DNA of 64,000 nt from Arthrobacter sp. U41 (GCF_001750145.1 NZ_CP015732.1:2728001-2792000); one strand, 5' to 3'; shown: positions 38,065 to 47,725, numbered from the stretch's first letter. Numbers and translations are program-made. The notes: a model not told the origin generated them from the letters alone.

Positions 38065-38811
38065 ATGACCACCGAAACCCCGCTGCCCGTGCTGGAGCTG
38101 CTGCCCGCCGTCGACGTTGTCAACGGCCAGGCAGTCCGCCTTGTCCAGGGCGAGGCCGGCAGTGAAACGAGCTACGGCACTCCCCTGGAAGCCGCGCTCA
38201 ACTGGCAGCAGCAGGGGGCGGAATGGGTCCACCTGGTCGACCTCGACGCAGCCTTCGGCCGCGGTTCGAACGCTGACCTGCTCCGTGAAGTAGTCGGCCG
38301 GCTCGACATCAAGGTCGAGCTCTCCGGCGGCCTGCGCGACGACGAGTCGCTTGAGAAGGCCCTCGGGCTGGGCGTGGCCCGAGTGAACCTCGGCACCGCG
38401 GCGCTGGAGAACCCGGAGTGGACTGCCCGGGTAATCGAGCGCTTCGGCGACAGGATCGCCGTCGGGCTGGACGTCCGCGGCACCACTTTGGCCGGCCGCG
38501 GCTGGACCAAGGAGGGCGGTGACCTTTGGGACGTCCTTGGACGGCTGGAGGAGGCCGGCTGCTCCCGCTACGTCGTCACCGACGTCACCAAGGACGGCAC
38601 CCTGCAGGGCCCCAACGTCGAACTGCTGCGCCAGATGGTCGAGAAGACCGGCAAGCCCGTGGTCGCCTCCGGCGGGATTTCCAGCCTGGATGACCTCAAG
38701 GTGCTGCGCTCCCTCGTGCCGCTCGGCGTCGAGGGTGCCATCGTCGGCAAGGCCCTCTACAACGGCAACTTCACGCTGCCCGAGGCCCTCGACGTCGCCG
38801 GCCGCCGCTAG
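38065..38811 (+). CDS. priA: PriA, bifunctional HisA/TrpF isomerase
   Basis: A 248-residue TIM-barrel isomerase. Segments [42 protein letters not shown] and [14 protein letters not shown] are typical of actinobacterial PriA, which serves both histidine (HisA) and tryptophan (TrpF) synthesis. No trpF was seen here. GAGGATCCCC before the ATG serves as ribosome site. Confidence 0.92.
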   Translation: MTTETPLPVLELLPAVDVVNGQAVRLVQGEAGSETSYGTPLEAALNWQQQGAEWVHLVDLDAAFGRGSNADLLREVVGRLDIKVELSGGLRDDESLEKALGLGVARVNLGTAALENPEWTARVIERFGDRIAVGLDVRGTTLAGRGWTKEGGDLWDVLGRLEEAGCSRYVVTDVTKDGTLQGPNVELLRQMVEKTGKPVVASGGISSLDDLKVLRSLVPLGVEGAIVGKALYNGNFTLPEALDVAGRR

Positions 38812-38823
38812 CCGGTCCGCAGC

Positions 38824-39726
38824 ATGGAGAACCGGCCAGCCGGCAACGGCGCCGCCGACACCCCAGCCCAGCCGCGGCAGCTGCCCGGCCATATCGCCGC
38901 CGCCCTGGCCGGAGCCGGCGGGGCGGCGGACTCGGCCGGCCAGCCCTGGTCCGGCCGCAGCCTCGCCGGGGACAGCGCCAGGATCCACAACTTCGAGGAC
39001 GACGACGGCGCGGCCGACGCCGGTTACCTCGCCGCGCTGGCTGCCCTCGTGTCCGGCGACGGCGACGAGGCCGCGGTGGTGGCCGCACTGGCCCCGGCGC
39101 GGGTTTTTGTGCCGATCCTCGCCACGCTCGCCGAAGAAAGCCACGGTGCCGGCGGGCTGCAGGCCGACAAACAGGCCGACATGGCCCTCGTGACCCTCAA
39201 GGCCCCGGACGGCCGGACGGCGATGCCGGTGTTCACCTCCGCCGCCGCACTGAAGGCCTGGCACCCCGAGGCCCGCCCGGTGGCCGTGTACGCTGCCCGT
39301 GCGGCACTCTCCGCGGTCGCCGAGGGCGCGGAGCTGCTCGTGCTGGACCCCGGCTCAACGCTCACCTTCGTGGTGCGCCGGCCCGCGGTGTGGGCCCTAG
39401 CGCAGCAGCGGGACTGGACCCCGTCCTATGCTGATCCCGGGCTCGCCCGGAGCCTCGGTGAGGCCGCGGCTGGCTTTCCCGCCGTCCGCCGTGTTGAAAT
39501 TCATCCCGGCGGCGGAGTTGCCTCGGTGACGTCCGACGGTATCCAGCTGCCGGGCGGCGGCGCCGGCCCGGAACTCCGGGTGCTGCTCTACCTCGAAGAC
39601 GGACTCGACGCCGCCGGCGTCCAGTCCATCGTGTCCGGGCTTAACAGTGCCTGGGCACGCAATGAAGTATTTGCTGAGCGGGTTGACTCGATCGAGGTCA
39701 AGTTGCAGCGCGCAGCAGCACAGTAG
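38824..39726 (+). CDS. SseB family protein
   Basis: A 300-residue protein starting 12 bp after priA. The SseB-type core (VFVPILATLAEES, MALVTLKAPDGRTAMPVFTS, LLVLDPGSTLTFVVRR) occupies about residues 90-200; the N-terminus is Ala/Gly/Pro-rich. The family commonly sits in actinobacterial his operons, but its role is not known. Confidence 0.82.
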   Translation: MENRPAGNGAADTPAQPRQLPGHIAAALAGAGGAADSAGQPWSGRSLAGDSARIHNFEDDDGAADAGYLAALAALVSGDGDEAAVVAALAPARVFVPILATLAEESHGAGGLQADKQADMALVTLKAPDGRTAMPVFTSAAALKAWHPEARPVAVYAARAALSAVAEGAELLVLDPGSTLTFVVRRPAVWALAQQRDWTPSYADPGLARSLGEAAAGFPAVRRVEIHPGGGVASVTSDGIQLPGGGAGPELRVLLYLEDGLDAAGVQSIVSGLNSAWARNEVFAERVDSIEVKLQRAAAQ

Positions 39727-39785
39727 CTGACGGCCGGCCGGGAGACCCTGGTGCTGCCGGGGGCAGTACCAGAAGGATGTAGTCC

Positions 39786-41108
39786 GTGAACTTCGCGCTG
39801 TACCGGGAGCTGCTGGCCGTTCGGCCGATCAGGCGGCTCCTGCTGGTGGGGATGGTCGCCCGCATACCGCACTCCGCGGCCGGGGTCCTGCTGACCCTGC
39901 ACATCGTCCTGACCCTCGGGCAGGGCTACGCGGCCGCGGGGGCCGCCGCAGCCGTGATGACCATCGGCATTGCCGTCGGGGCGCCCTGGCGCGGCCGGCG
40001 CGTCGACACGGTGGGCCTGCGGCGCGCCCTCGTACCGTCCGTGATTTCAGAGACCGTCATCTGGTCCGTCGTGCCGCACGTGACCTACGAGGTCCTGCTG
40101 CCACTGGTGTTCATCGGCGGACTGCTGACGCTGCCGATCTTCAGTGTGGTGCGCCAGTCCCTCGGCGTACTTGCCACGGGGGAACAGCGCCGGACTGCGT
40201 TCGCCCTCGACGCCATCTCCACCGAACTGGTCTTTATGATGGGACCTGCTGCCGGTGCCCTGGTCGCGACGGCCGGATTCTCGGTCGTGGGGCTGACCGC
40301 CGTCGGGATCGCCACCTCGGTGTCCGGGCTGTTCCTGATGTGGTTCAACCCGCCGACCCGCAGCGCGGATTCCGACGCCCGGTCCGTAGCCGTGTTCGAG
40401 GCAAGCCAACAGGAAGCCGCCGAGGTCGCCGTGGTCGCCGCTGCCCCGGCGCACCTGCAGGAAGCCGCCGCCGAGTTCGCCCCGTTGGCCGCCGCCGGGG
40501 AACGGCGCCGGGAACGGGCCGGGCTGCGGCACAGGGTCATCCACAATTTCGCCTGGTTCACCGCCGCCGTAGCCGCCGTCTTCGCCGTCGCGGCCGGGGC
40601 GGGCATGGTCCTCAGCGGCACCGACGTCGGCATCGTGGCGGCGCTCGAAACCGGCGGCCACCAGGCCGAGATCGGGCTGGTGTTTCTCTTCTGGTGCGGC
40701 GCCTCGGTGGTCGGCGGGCTGATCTACGGCGCCCTGCACCGGCCCATTTCGCCGATCCTGCTGCTGCTCGGCATGTCCGCCCTGACCATTCCGATGGCCT
40801 TCGCGCAGGACACCTGGACCCTGTGCCTGCTCTCGCTGCTGCCGGGCCTGCTGTGCGCACCCGTGCTGTCGGCAGCCTCGGAGAAGGTCGCCGAACTTGT
40901 CGACGAGCGCCGCCGCGGTGAGGCGATGGGCTGGTACGGCTCGGCCCTCACCGGGGGCGTCGCCCTCGGCGCGCCGCTCGCCGGAGTCTTCATCGACGGC
41001 GTTGGCCCCTCCGCCGGCTTTGTGGCCGTCGGTTCGGGAGGCGTCGTGCTGTGCCTGCTTGGCCTTGCCTTGAAGCACCGCCGCCGGCGGCGCCTCACCG
41101 CTGCCTGA
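39786..41108 (+). CDS. MFS transporter
   Basis: A 440-residue, 12-segment major facilitator protein. Motif-A-like GAPWRGRRVDTVGLRRAL follows helix 2. A long charged cytoplasmic loop (about residues 195-250, Ala/Glu-rich) divides the two halves. GTG start at 39786 with AGAAGGATG upstream. Substrate unknown; multidrug or metabolite export is typical. Confidence 0.85.
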   Translation: MNFALYRELLAVRPIRRLLLVGMVARIPHSAAGVLLTLHIVLTLGQGYAAAGAAAAVMTIGIAVGAPWRGRRVDTVGLRRALVPSVISETVIWSVVPHVTYEVLLPLVFIGGLLTLPIFSVVRQSLGVLATGEQRRTAFALDAISTELVFMMGPAAGALVATAGFSVVGLTAVGIATSVSGLFLMWFNPPTRSADSDARSVAVFEASQQEAAEVAVVAAAPAHLQEAAAEFAPLAAAGERRRERAGLRHRVIHNFAWFTAAVAAVFAVAAGAGMVLSGTDVGIVAALETGGHQAEIGLVFLFWCGASVVGGLIYGALHRPISPILLLLGMSALTIPMAFAQDTWTLCLLSLLPGLLCAPVLSAASEKVAELVDERRRGEAMGWYGSALTGGVALGAPLAGVFIDGVGPSAGFVAVGSGGVVLCLLGLALKHRRRRRLTAA

Positions 41109-41164
41109 GGGCCCGCAGCGCAAGGACCAGCTCCCGCAACCATCCGGCACGGGCGTTAACGACA

Positions 41165-41201
41165 GCGGCGGCGGGCGGACCGCTGGTCCGCCCGCCGCCG
41201 C
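41165..41201. terminator. Very stable hairpin between MFS gene and DUF1844 gene
   Basis: A perfect 17-bp G/C-only-rich stem (41165-41181 with 41185-41201) with a 3-nt loop separates two convergent genes. No T run follows. Confidence 0.75.
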
Positions 41202-41226
41202 GTTATGGCTGGGTTGCTGTCGGGGC

Positions 41227-41613
41227 CTAGTTGACCGGGCCGGTGTACTTCTCGCCCGGGCCCTTGCCCGGCGCATCCGGGATGCTGGATTCCTCGCGGA
41301 AGGCCAGCTGCAGGGAACGCAGTCCGTCGCGCAACGGGCCGGCGTGCTGGGAACCGATCTCGGGCGCCGCGGCGGTGACCAGGCCGGCCAGGGCCGTGAT
41401 CAGCTTGCGGGCCTCGTCGAGGTCCTTGAGCTCTTCGGCGTTCTCCTCGGCGGCGAGGCCAAGCTTCACGGCAGCGGCACTCATAAGGTGCACGGCGGCG
41501 GTGGTGATGACCTCGATGGCGGGCACCTCGGAGATGTCGCGGATCTGCTGTGAGACGTCGCCCTGGGCGCTGGCGGGCTCGTAAACGTGTGAATTACTGT
41601 CTGAAGTGCTCAT
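41227..41613 (-). CDS. DUF1844 family protein
   Basis: A 128-residue protein. The DUF1844 segment VITTAAVHLMSAAAVKLGL with DLDEARKLITALAGLV is clear. The family neighbours infC in many actinobacteria, as here (divergent). No function is established that I know of. Confidence 0.82.
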   Translation of the reverse strand: MSTSDSNSHVYEPASAQGDVSQQIRDISEVPAIEVITTAAVHLMSAAAVKLGLAAEENAEELKDLDEARKLITALAGLVTAAAPEIGSQHAGPLRDGLRSLQLAFREESSIPDAPGKGPGEKYTGPVN

Positions 41614-42022
41614 GCTGGTAAGCTTGTCACAGACCGACTGATAGTCGCTATTTTGCAGTTGTTATGTCCCGGTTTCCCTGTCACGCATTTCTGCTGCGGC
41701 GGTATGGGCGCCGGAAACCCTCCGCAACCAACATGCCCGTCATGCAGGTGCGCCGGACGGGATTTCTTCTGTAGAATCGATTTCAGTTTGCAAGCGGAGT
41801 TCTCTCCCACCCGCGTCAGCCGCTCTCCTTCGGGAAGCTTCGCAAGAAGCAAGGTTGCCGGGTACCTGGTCGGGCATTTCTCCCGGGCGTCAGCCTGGCG
41901 GGATGCATGCCGCCTTCTACGAGGCAGGCAGTACCGATCTTCGAGGCCTTCGATTGCTCCGGCAATTGGGGGCCTTCTCTTTTTGCCGGTGGAATACCCC
42001 TCACGAACACAGGAGCTTTAAC
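41614..42022 (+). other. infC leader: promoter, structured RNA and attenuator
   Basis: This 409-bp stretch carries a -10-like TAGAAT at 41772-41777, a roughly 240-nt leader with several hairpins (for example GGCGG...CCGCC near 41898-41915), an intrinsic terminator at 41944-41984 placed 38 nt before infC, and the ribosome site AGGAG at 42011-42015. The layout is that of an autoregulated ribosomal-protein leader. Confidence 0.65.
41944..41984 (+). terminator. Attenuator (intrinsic terminator) in the infC leader
   Basis: Bases 41944-41957 pair with 41962-41975 over 14 bp (with G-U pairs) around a TCCG loop, followed by TCTCTTTTT. Its position before infC means read-through must be regulated, or the operon would be silent. 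Confidence 0.8.
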
Positions 42023-43186
42023 ATTAGCGAGCCAAGAATCAATGAGCGTATCCGCGTCCCCGAGGTGCGGCTGGTCGGCCCTGCAGGCGAGCAAGTAGGC
42101 GTTGTCCGTATTGAGGATGCCCTGCGTTTGGCTGCCGAGTCCGATCTTGATCTCGTTGAAGTTGCACCGCAGGCCAAGCCTCCGGTGTGCAAGCTGATGG
42201 ACTTCGGCAAGTACAAGTACGAAGCCGCTGTCAAGGCACGCGAGGCCCGGAAGAACCAGACCAACACGGTCCTGAAGGAAATCCGCTTCCGCCTGAAGAT
42301 CGACACCCACGACTACGAGACGAAGCGCGGCCACGCGCTCCGCTTCCTCGGCGCCGGTGACAAGGTCAAGGCCATGATCCAGTTCCGCGGCCGTGAGCAG
42401 CAGCGCCCCGAGATGGGCATCCGTCTGCTCCAGCGCTTCGCGGACGACGTCGCCGAAGTCGGCGTCGTGGAGTCCAGCCCGCGGATCGACGGCCGCAACA
42501 TGGTCATGGTGGTCGGCCCGCTGAAGAACAAGGCAGAAGCCAAGGCAGAGGCCCGCCGCGCATCGCAGCGTGCGGAAGCCAAGGCCGAGAACGAAGCCAA
42601 GGCTTCCGGCGGCGGCCGCGTTGATACGTCCGGCGCCGTGGATGCACCCCTGACGCAGTCGCTCGCCGATCTGCTTCCGGAGGGCTACCAGGTCCGCACC
42701 GAGCCCGAGCCTGAGGTAACCGAAGCTGAAGTCACCGCACCGGAGACTCCGGCGACGGAGGCCCCCGCCGCGGAGGCTGCTCCCGCCGTCGACGAGGCCC
42801 CGGCCGAGAAGACCGCAGAAGCTGTGGTGGCGGCCCCGGCCGCCAAGGCCGAGGAAGCCCCGGCTGCCAAGGCTCCCGCCGCGGAAACGCCGAAGCAGGA
42901 GGCCCCCAAGGCTCCCAAGGCGGCCCCGAAGCGGGAAGCCCCGAAGGCTGAGGCTCCGAAAGCGGCCACCAAGCCGGCAGTAGCCAAGGCGCCCGCAGCG
43001 CCCAAGGCCGCCGCCAAGGCTCCGGAAGCCGCACCGGTTCCCGAGGCTGAAAAGGCCGCTCCGGCGGCAGCGCCGAAGCCGGTTGCCGCCCCGAAACCGG
43101 TCCCGCGTCCCGCGGCGCCGAAGCCTGCTGCACGGCCGGCTGCCCCGAAGGCGGCCGCCAAACCGGGCACCAAGAAGACCAACTAG
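42023..43186 (+). CDS. infC: Translation initiation factor IF-3 with long C-terminal tail, AUU start
   Basis: The IF-3 core ([19 protein letters not shown] ... [20 protein letters not shown]) covers about residues 1-180. Only an ATT at 42023 fits the family start: AGGAG lies 7 nt upstream and no ATG or GTG is available in frame between the attenuator and the core. An AUU start is the known autoregulatory device of infC. About 200 further residues, rich in Ala, Pro, Lys and Glu, double the usual length. First gene of infC-rpmI-rplT. Confidence 0.9.
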   Translation: MSEPRINERIRVPEVRLVGPAGEQVGVVRIEDALRLAAESDLDLVEVAPQAKPPVCKLMDFGKYKYEAAVKAREARKNQTNTVLKEIRFRLKIDTHDYETKRGHALRFLGAGDKVKAMIQFRGREQQRPEMGIRLLQRFADDVAEVGVVESSPRIDGRNMVMVVGPLKNKAEAKAEARRASQRAEAKAENEAKASGGGRVDTSGAVDAPLTQSLADLLPEGYQVRTEPEPEVTEAEVTAPETPATEAPAAEAAPAVDEAPAEKTAEAVVAAPAAKAEEAPAAKAPAAETPKQEAPKAPKAAPKREAPKAEAPKAATKPAVAKAPAAPKAAAKAPEAAPVPEAEKAAPAAAPKPVAAPKPVPRPAAPKPAARPAAPKAAAKPGTKKTN

Positions 43187-43301
43187 TTCAGGGCTGCCGG
43201 ACAGCAATGTCCGGCAGCAAGCAACCAGCATGCCGCCCGCAGGGGCGGCTGCACGAAAGACTGCAGACCCTGTCTGCGGATACGTAAGGAGATCGGTCCC
43301 C

Positions 43302-43496
43302 ATGCCGAAGATGAAGACCCACAGTGGTGCTAAGAAGCGCTTCAAGCTGACCGGCAGCGGCAAGCTGCGCCGCCAGCAGGCCAACCGCCGCCACTACCTC
43401 GAGCACAAGTCCTCCAGGCTGACCCGCCGCCTCGCCGGCGACAAGATCGTCTTCAAGGGCGACGCCAAGGTCATCCGGAAGATGCTCGGCATCTAA
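43302..43496 (+). CDS. rpmI: Ribosomal protein bL35
   Basis: A 64-residue basic protein ([20 protein letters not shown]...) of exact family length. TAAGGAG lies upstream of ATG 43302. The in-frame extension upstream has no family similarity. Confidence 0.97.
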   Translation: MPKMKTHSGAKKRFKLTGSGKLRRQQANRRHYLEHKSSRLTRRLAGDKIVFKGDAKVIRKMLGI

Positions 43497-43615
43497 GTTC
43501 CAAGTTCTCTGATTGCCGCCACCTGGCAGCAGTCAACTACCAAAAAGGCTTCTCAGGCCAGCCGGTTCTTCCGGCAGTAGACGCTTGGGATCAGAATTTT
43601 CTAAGGAGTACGCAC

Positions 43616-44110
43616 GTGGCACGTGTGAAGAGGGCGGTCAACGCCCACAAGAAGCGCCGGGTTATCCTTGAACGCGCAAAGGGCTACCGTGGACAGCGTT
43701 CACGCCTGTACCGCAAGGCTAAAGAGCAGCTGCTGCACTCGTTTGTGTACAGCTACGGCGACCGCAAGAAGAAGAAGGGCGACTTCCGCCGCCTCTGGAT
43801 CCAGCGCATCAACGCTGCCTCCCGCGCCAACGGCCTGACCTACAACCGTCTGATCCAGGGCCTCAAGGCCGCTGAGGTCGAGGTTGACCGCCGGATGCTG
43901 GCCGAGCTTGCCGTTTCCGACGCCAACGCTTTCGCCGCGCTGGTCCAGATCGCCAAGGATTCGCTGCCCGCCGACACGTCCGCTCCGGCCGTCCAGGCTG
44001 AGGCTGCACCGGCCGTCAAGAAGCCTGCTGCCAAGAAGGCCGCCGCCAAGAAGCCGGCCGCCAAGAAGCCTGCCGCTGAAAAGGCTGCCGCCGACAAAGC
44101 TGCTGAGTAG
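43616..44110 (+). CDS. rplT: Ribosomal protein bL20 with Lys/Ala-rich tail
   Basis: The bL20 core ([20 protein letters not shown] ...) ends near residue 125, the normal length. A further ~40 residues carry repeated AAKKPA-type units. In other bacteria L20 represses its own operon by binding the leader mRNA. GTG start 43616 with TAAGGAG upstream. Confidence 0.96.
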   Translation: MARVKRAVNAHKKRRVILERAKGYRGQRSRLYRKAKEQLLHSFVYSYGDRKKKKGDFRRLWIQRINAASRANGLTYNRLIQGLKAAEVEVDRRMLAELAVSDANAFAALVQIAKDSLPADTSAPAVQAEAAPAVKKPAAKKAAAKKPAAKKPAAEKAAADKAAE

Positions 44111-44175
44111 TACCTGAGGTAGTCCACGGACTACGTCGTTCAGGAACCGGCTGGAAAAGCCACTAAGGTTCTTGT

Positions 44176-45087
44176 ATGAACGAAACCGGGCGCCCGCAAG
44201 ATGATCTACTTTCCAACCCCCGAGCCGATCGGGTCAGGAAGGTGGCCCAGCTTGCCGGGCGCCCGGCCCGTTTAAAGCGCAGCGAGTTCCTGGCGGAGGG
44301 TCCGCAGGCGGTCCGGGAGGCCTTGGTCCTGCACCAGAAGCGGATTGCCATGGGGGAGCCCGGCATCGTCTACGAGGTCTACGCGAGCGAGTCCTGCCTG
44401 GACCGGCACCCGGACCTGGAGACCCTCGCGGAGGGCACCACCGCCTACCTCGCCACCGACGAAGTGCTCGCAGCCATGGCGGACACCGTCACCCCGCAGG
44501 GCGTTCTCGCGGTCTGCGGCTTCCTGGACGTGAGCCTTGAGCAGGTGCTCGACGCCGGACCGCGGCTCATTGCCGTGCTGTGCCAGGTCCGCGATCCCGG
44601 CAACGCCGGCACCGTGCTCCGGGCCGCGGACGCGGCCGGCGCGGACGCGGTCATCCTTACCGGTTCCAGCGTCGACATCTACAACCCCAAGGCCGTGCGC
44701 TCGACGGCGGGATCACTCTTCCACCTGCCTGTGGTGCTCGGCGCCGACGTGGCGGAACTCGTGGCCCGCTGCAAGGAACGCGGCATCGGAGTCCTCGCCG
44801 CGGACGGTCACGGCCAGCTTGACCTGGACCGGCTGCAGGACCAGAACGCGGCCCGCCGGCTCGGCGCCCCGGCCCTGGAGTCCGAGTACGCCCTGGAGAA
44901 CCCGACGGCGTGGCTCTTTGGCAACGAGGCCCAGGGCCTGACCGAGGAGGAACTCGCCCTCGCCGACCACCGGGTGGCCGTGCCGGTGTACGGGGCCGCC
45001 GAGAGCCTCAATCTCGGGACCGCGGCGACCGTTTGCCTCTACGCCAGTGCCCGCTCCCAGCAGGATGGCGGACGCCCGCGCGGCTAG
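44176..45087 (+). CDS. TrmH/SpoU family RNA 2'-O-methyltransferase
   Basis: A 303-residue SPOUT methyltransferase with an N-terminal substrate-binding domain (RKVAQLAGRPARLKRSEFLAEGP) and the knotted catalytic domain: motif 1 QVRDPGNAGTVLRAADAAGA, motif 2 WLFGNEAQGLT and motif 3 VPVYGAAESLNLGTAATVCLY. It resembles 23S rRNA methyltransferases such as TsnR or RlmB. In many actinobacteria pheST follows directly; here 13.6 kb intervene. Confidence 0.9.
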   Translation: MNETGRPQDDLLSNPRADRVRKVAQLAGRPARLKRSEFLAEGPQAVREALVLHQKRIAMGEPGIVYEVYASESCLDRHPDLETLAEGTTAYLATDEVLAAMADTVTPQGVLAVCGFLDVSLEQVLDAGPRLIAVLCQVRDPGNAGTVLRAADAAGADAVILTGSSVDIYNPKAVRSTAGSLFHLPVVLGADVAELVARCKERGIGVLAADGHGQLDLDRLQDQNAARRLGAPALESEYALENPTAWLFGNEAQGLTEEELALADHRVAVPVYGAAESLNLGTAATVCLYASARSQQDGGRPRG

Positions 45088-45133
45088 TCCCCGCACCGTT
45101 GAGCCGTACCGGCCCGGAACGAGGCAAAAAAGT

Positions 45134-45168
45134 ACGGCGGGGGTCCACCGAGGGTGGGCTCCCGCCGT
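45134..45168. terminator. Terminator shared by trmH-like and GlsB-like genes
   Basis: A 16-bp stem (45134-45149 with 45153-45168) and 3-nt loop lie between convergent genes. Six A residues at 45125-45130 give a T run for the minus strand, so it is strongest for the GlsB-like gene. Confidence 0.88.
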
Positions 45169-45220
45169 CATTGCTGTCACCGTTCCTGCACCGGGGGTAC
45201 CGGGCCGGTGATCAGTGAGG

Positions 45221-45487
45221 TTACGTGGTCCTGTTGCGTCCTTTGATGGCACCGTAGATGCCGGCAACTACCAGGCCGCCGACAATCGCCAGTATCCAGG
45301 AACCGAGATTCCAGAATTCCATCCGGCCGCCGCCGAACAGCAGATCGCCGATCCAGCCGCCGACAACGGCTCCGACAACGCCGAGCACCAGGCTGGTGAC
45401 CCAGCCGCCACCGACCCTGCCAGGCATGATTGCCTTGACGATTGCACCTACTATGAGTCCGAGAATGATCCAGCCTAGAAAGCCCAT
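45221..45487 (-). CDS. GlsB/YeaQ/YmgE family stress membrane protein
   Basis: An 88-residue protein with three Gly-rich membrane helices (MGFLGWIILGLIVGAIVKAI, SLVLGVVGAVVGGWIGDLLF, WILAIVGGLVVAGIYGAI). The ATG at 45487 has AGGAGGAG directly upstream; an upstream start adding ten residues is less likely. Family members respond to envelope and osmotic stress, but mechanism is unknown. Confidence 0.88.
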   Translation of the reverse strand: MGFLGWIILGLIVGAIVKAIMPGRVGGGWVTSLVLGVVGAVVGGWIGDLLFGGGRMEFWNLGSWILAIVGGLVVAGIYGAIKGRNRTT

Positions 45488-45699
45488 TACTCCTCCTACA
45501 TATTCGTCGGCATTCAAATGGTGAATCCCGATTATGGCTTCAAGCTAACATAGGCCGGTTGGCTTGTCAGCAGGATCACCCCCAATCGTTACCTGCCCGG
45601 TGACCTGCACCGTTGCAGGTCTGCCGGGCCGCCGACCCGGGCCGGTGCGGCGCAGCGCTCGGTGCTTCGGCGGGCTGATAACGGGTACGGTATTTCTGG

Positions 45700-46461
45700 T
45701 GGGCGCAGGCATCGGCCGGAGTCCACCCCCGGTCGAACCCTGAGGAGAAGCGGCTGCGGGCGCGAGCGTTATATCTACGCGTTCATCGTCTCGATCGTGA
45801 TGTTCAGCGTGGCGGCCTCTTTGCCCTGTACGAGGCGTGGGGAAAGCTCCAGCACCCGCACGCCATCGGGGGCGCGTTCTGGTGGGTCCCGCTCGCCGTG
45901 CTCATCGGCGCCATCATCGCGGAATCCTTCTCCTTCCGGACGGCGATCATCGAATCCAACCATGTCCGCGGCAGGTAGAGCTGGGTCAGGTTCATCCGCA
46001 GCGCCAAACAGCCGGAGCTGCCGGTGATCCTGCTGGAAGACCTCGGCGCCCTGGTGGGCCTGGTTTTTGCGCTCTTCGGCGTGAGCCTGACCCTCATCAC
46101 CGGGAACGGAAGCTGGGATGCCGTGGGCACCGCGATGATCGGGATCCTGCTGGTTGTCATCGCCGCCGTGCTGGCGCTCGAGACGAAGTCCCTGCTGCTT
46201 GGCGAGTCAGCCACGAAGGACGACGTCGCCCGGATCCGCTCCGCCATCGAGTCCGACGGCACGTCGATCATCCACCTCAAGACCCTTCACCTGGGCCCGG
46301 AGGAACTGCTGGTCGCGGCCAAGATCAGCATCGGCCACTCCGATACGGGCCAGGAAATCGCCAAGGCAATCGACGACGCCGAGACCCGGATCCGCGAGGC
46401 TGTTTCGATCGCCCGGGTCATCTATCTTGAACCGGACGTTCAGCGCGTCAGCACGCCGTAG
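45700..46461 (+). pseudogene. Broken CDF-family cation transporter
   Basis: Translations in two frames together resemble a cation diffusion facilitator: GCGRERYIYAFIVSIVMFSV, then after a one-base loss near 45810 LFALYEAWGKLQHPHAIGG, an in-frame TAG at 45976-45978, and the C-terminal half (LLEDLGALVGLVFALFGVSL to about 46461). No intact N-terminus with the first helices was found. The second half is open from ATG 46024 (145 residues) and could still be translated but would lack half the membrane domain. Confidence 0.8.
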
Positions 46462-46488
46462 CCTGCAGCGGGCCCGCGCCACCGGTGG

Positions 46489-46535
46489 AGGGGCCGCTGG
46501 CCGGGAGCCGTTTGGGCTACCGGACCAGCGGCCTT
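46489..46535 (+). terminator. Intrinsic terminator after the CDF pseudogene
   Basis: GGCCGCTGG at 46492-46500 pairs with CCAGCGGCC at 46525-46533, followed by TTTT. It overlaps the 3' end of the convergent MFS gene. Confidence 0.65.
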
Positions 46536-47725
46536 TTGCGTTCCACGAGCCCGCTGATGAGGGCGACGCCGAGGCCCAGGATGGCGAGCCCGGCTCCGAC
46601 CAGGGCGGGCGCGACGTAGCCCCAGCCCCAGGCGATCACGAGGCCGCCGAGGAAGGCTCCCAAGGCGTTGGCGACGTTGAGGGCCGCATGGTTGAGCGAG
46701 GAGGCCAGCGAGGGCGCATCCGGGGAAGCATCCAGCAGCCGGGTCTGCAGCGCCGGGACCAGCAATGAACCGGCGCCGCCGACGACGAAGACCATCACGT
46801 AGGCGGACCACGGCCAGTGCACGGCGACGGCGTAGACCACCAGGGCCACGGCGATACCGGGCAGCACCCAGTAGATCGTTCCCATTACGGACCTGTCCGC
46901 GATCCGGCCGCCGACGATGTTGCCGGCCACCATACCCAGCCCGTACAGCGCGACGACCAGCGGGAGCCACGCCGCGGGAATGCCCGCCACCGAGGTCATG
47001 GTGTGGGCGATGTAGGTGTAGGTGGCGAAGAAACCGCCGAAGCCGACAATGCCGATCAGGATCGCCAGCCAGACCTGGAGCCGTTTGAGGGCGCCCAGTT
47101 CCCGGCGGAAGCTCGCGTCGGCGTGCGGCTGCTGGAACGGCAGGAACTTCCAGAGCATCACCAGCGTGAGAATGCCGATCACACCTACCAGCAGGAACAG
47201 CAGCCGCCAGCCGTAGGTCTGGCCCAGCCAGGTGCCAAAGGGGACGCCGATGACGTTGGAGACGGTCAGGCCGGCCATGACCATCGAGATGGCCCAGCCG
47301 CGCTTGGTCGGCGCGACCAGTGACGCCGCGATCACGGCCGCGACGCCGAAGAAGGCTCCGTGGGGCAGCCCGGCGGCGAAGCGCGACACCAGCATGGTGC
47401 CGTAGTCGGGTGCGATAAAGGACGTCAGATTCGCGATACTGAAGAACAGCATCAGTCCCAGGGCCAGGTACTTCCGCGGCATCCTGGCACCGACAGCAGC
47501 CAGCAGCGGGGCCCCGACCACCACACCGAGGGCGTAAGCGGAGATGAGGTGGCCCGCTTCCGGGGTGCTGATGTTCAGCCCTTGCTCGACCTCCTTGAGC
47601 AGGCCCATCATGGTGAACTCCGTGGTGCCGATGCCGAATCCGCCCATGGCAAGGGAAAGGATGGCAAGGGCCAGGTGGCGGGTGCCGGTTTTGCGCGCCA
47701 GCGGGGCGTGTGTGGTGGTAGTCAT
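46517..47725 (-). CDS. MFS transporter, DHA1/AraJ-like
   Basis: A 402-residue, 12-helix exporter. FGIGTTEFTMMGLLKEV in helix 1 and GARMPRKYLALGLMLFF (motif A area) resemble the AraJ/sugar-efflux and drug exporter group. ATG 47725 (MTTTTHAPL) is chosen; a 31-residue upstream extension lacks hydrophobic or family features. Substrate unknown. Confidence 0.87.
   Translation of the reverse strand: MTTTTHAPLARKTGTRHLALAILSLAMGGFGIGTTEFTMMGLLKEVEQGLNISTPEAGHLISAYALGVVVGAPLLAAVGARMPRKYLALGLMLFFSIANLTSFIAPDYGTMLVSRFAAGLPHGAFFGVAAVIAASLVAPTKRGWAISMVMAGLTVSNVIGVPFGTWLGQTYGWRLLFLLVGVIGILTLVMLWKFLPFQQPHADASFRRELGALKRLQVWLAILIGIVGFGGFFATYTYIAHTMTSVAGIPAAWLPLVVALYGLGMVAGNIVGGRIADRSVMGTIYWVLPGIAVALVVYAVAVHWPWSAYVMVFVVGGAGSLLVPALQTRLLDASPDAPSLASSLNHAALNVANALGAFLGGLVIAWGWGYVAPALVGAGLAILGLGVALISGLVERKRPLVR

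Noticed and set aside
36583..39264. 893-codon open frame antisense to the his operon
   Set aside because: Antisense shadow; no recognisable motif and no start signals.
41855..42022. Upstream extension of infC from 41855
   Set aside because: It would translate through the leader hairpins and attenuator and has no IF-3 similarity; the ribosome site fits ATT 42023.
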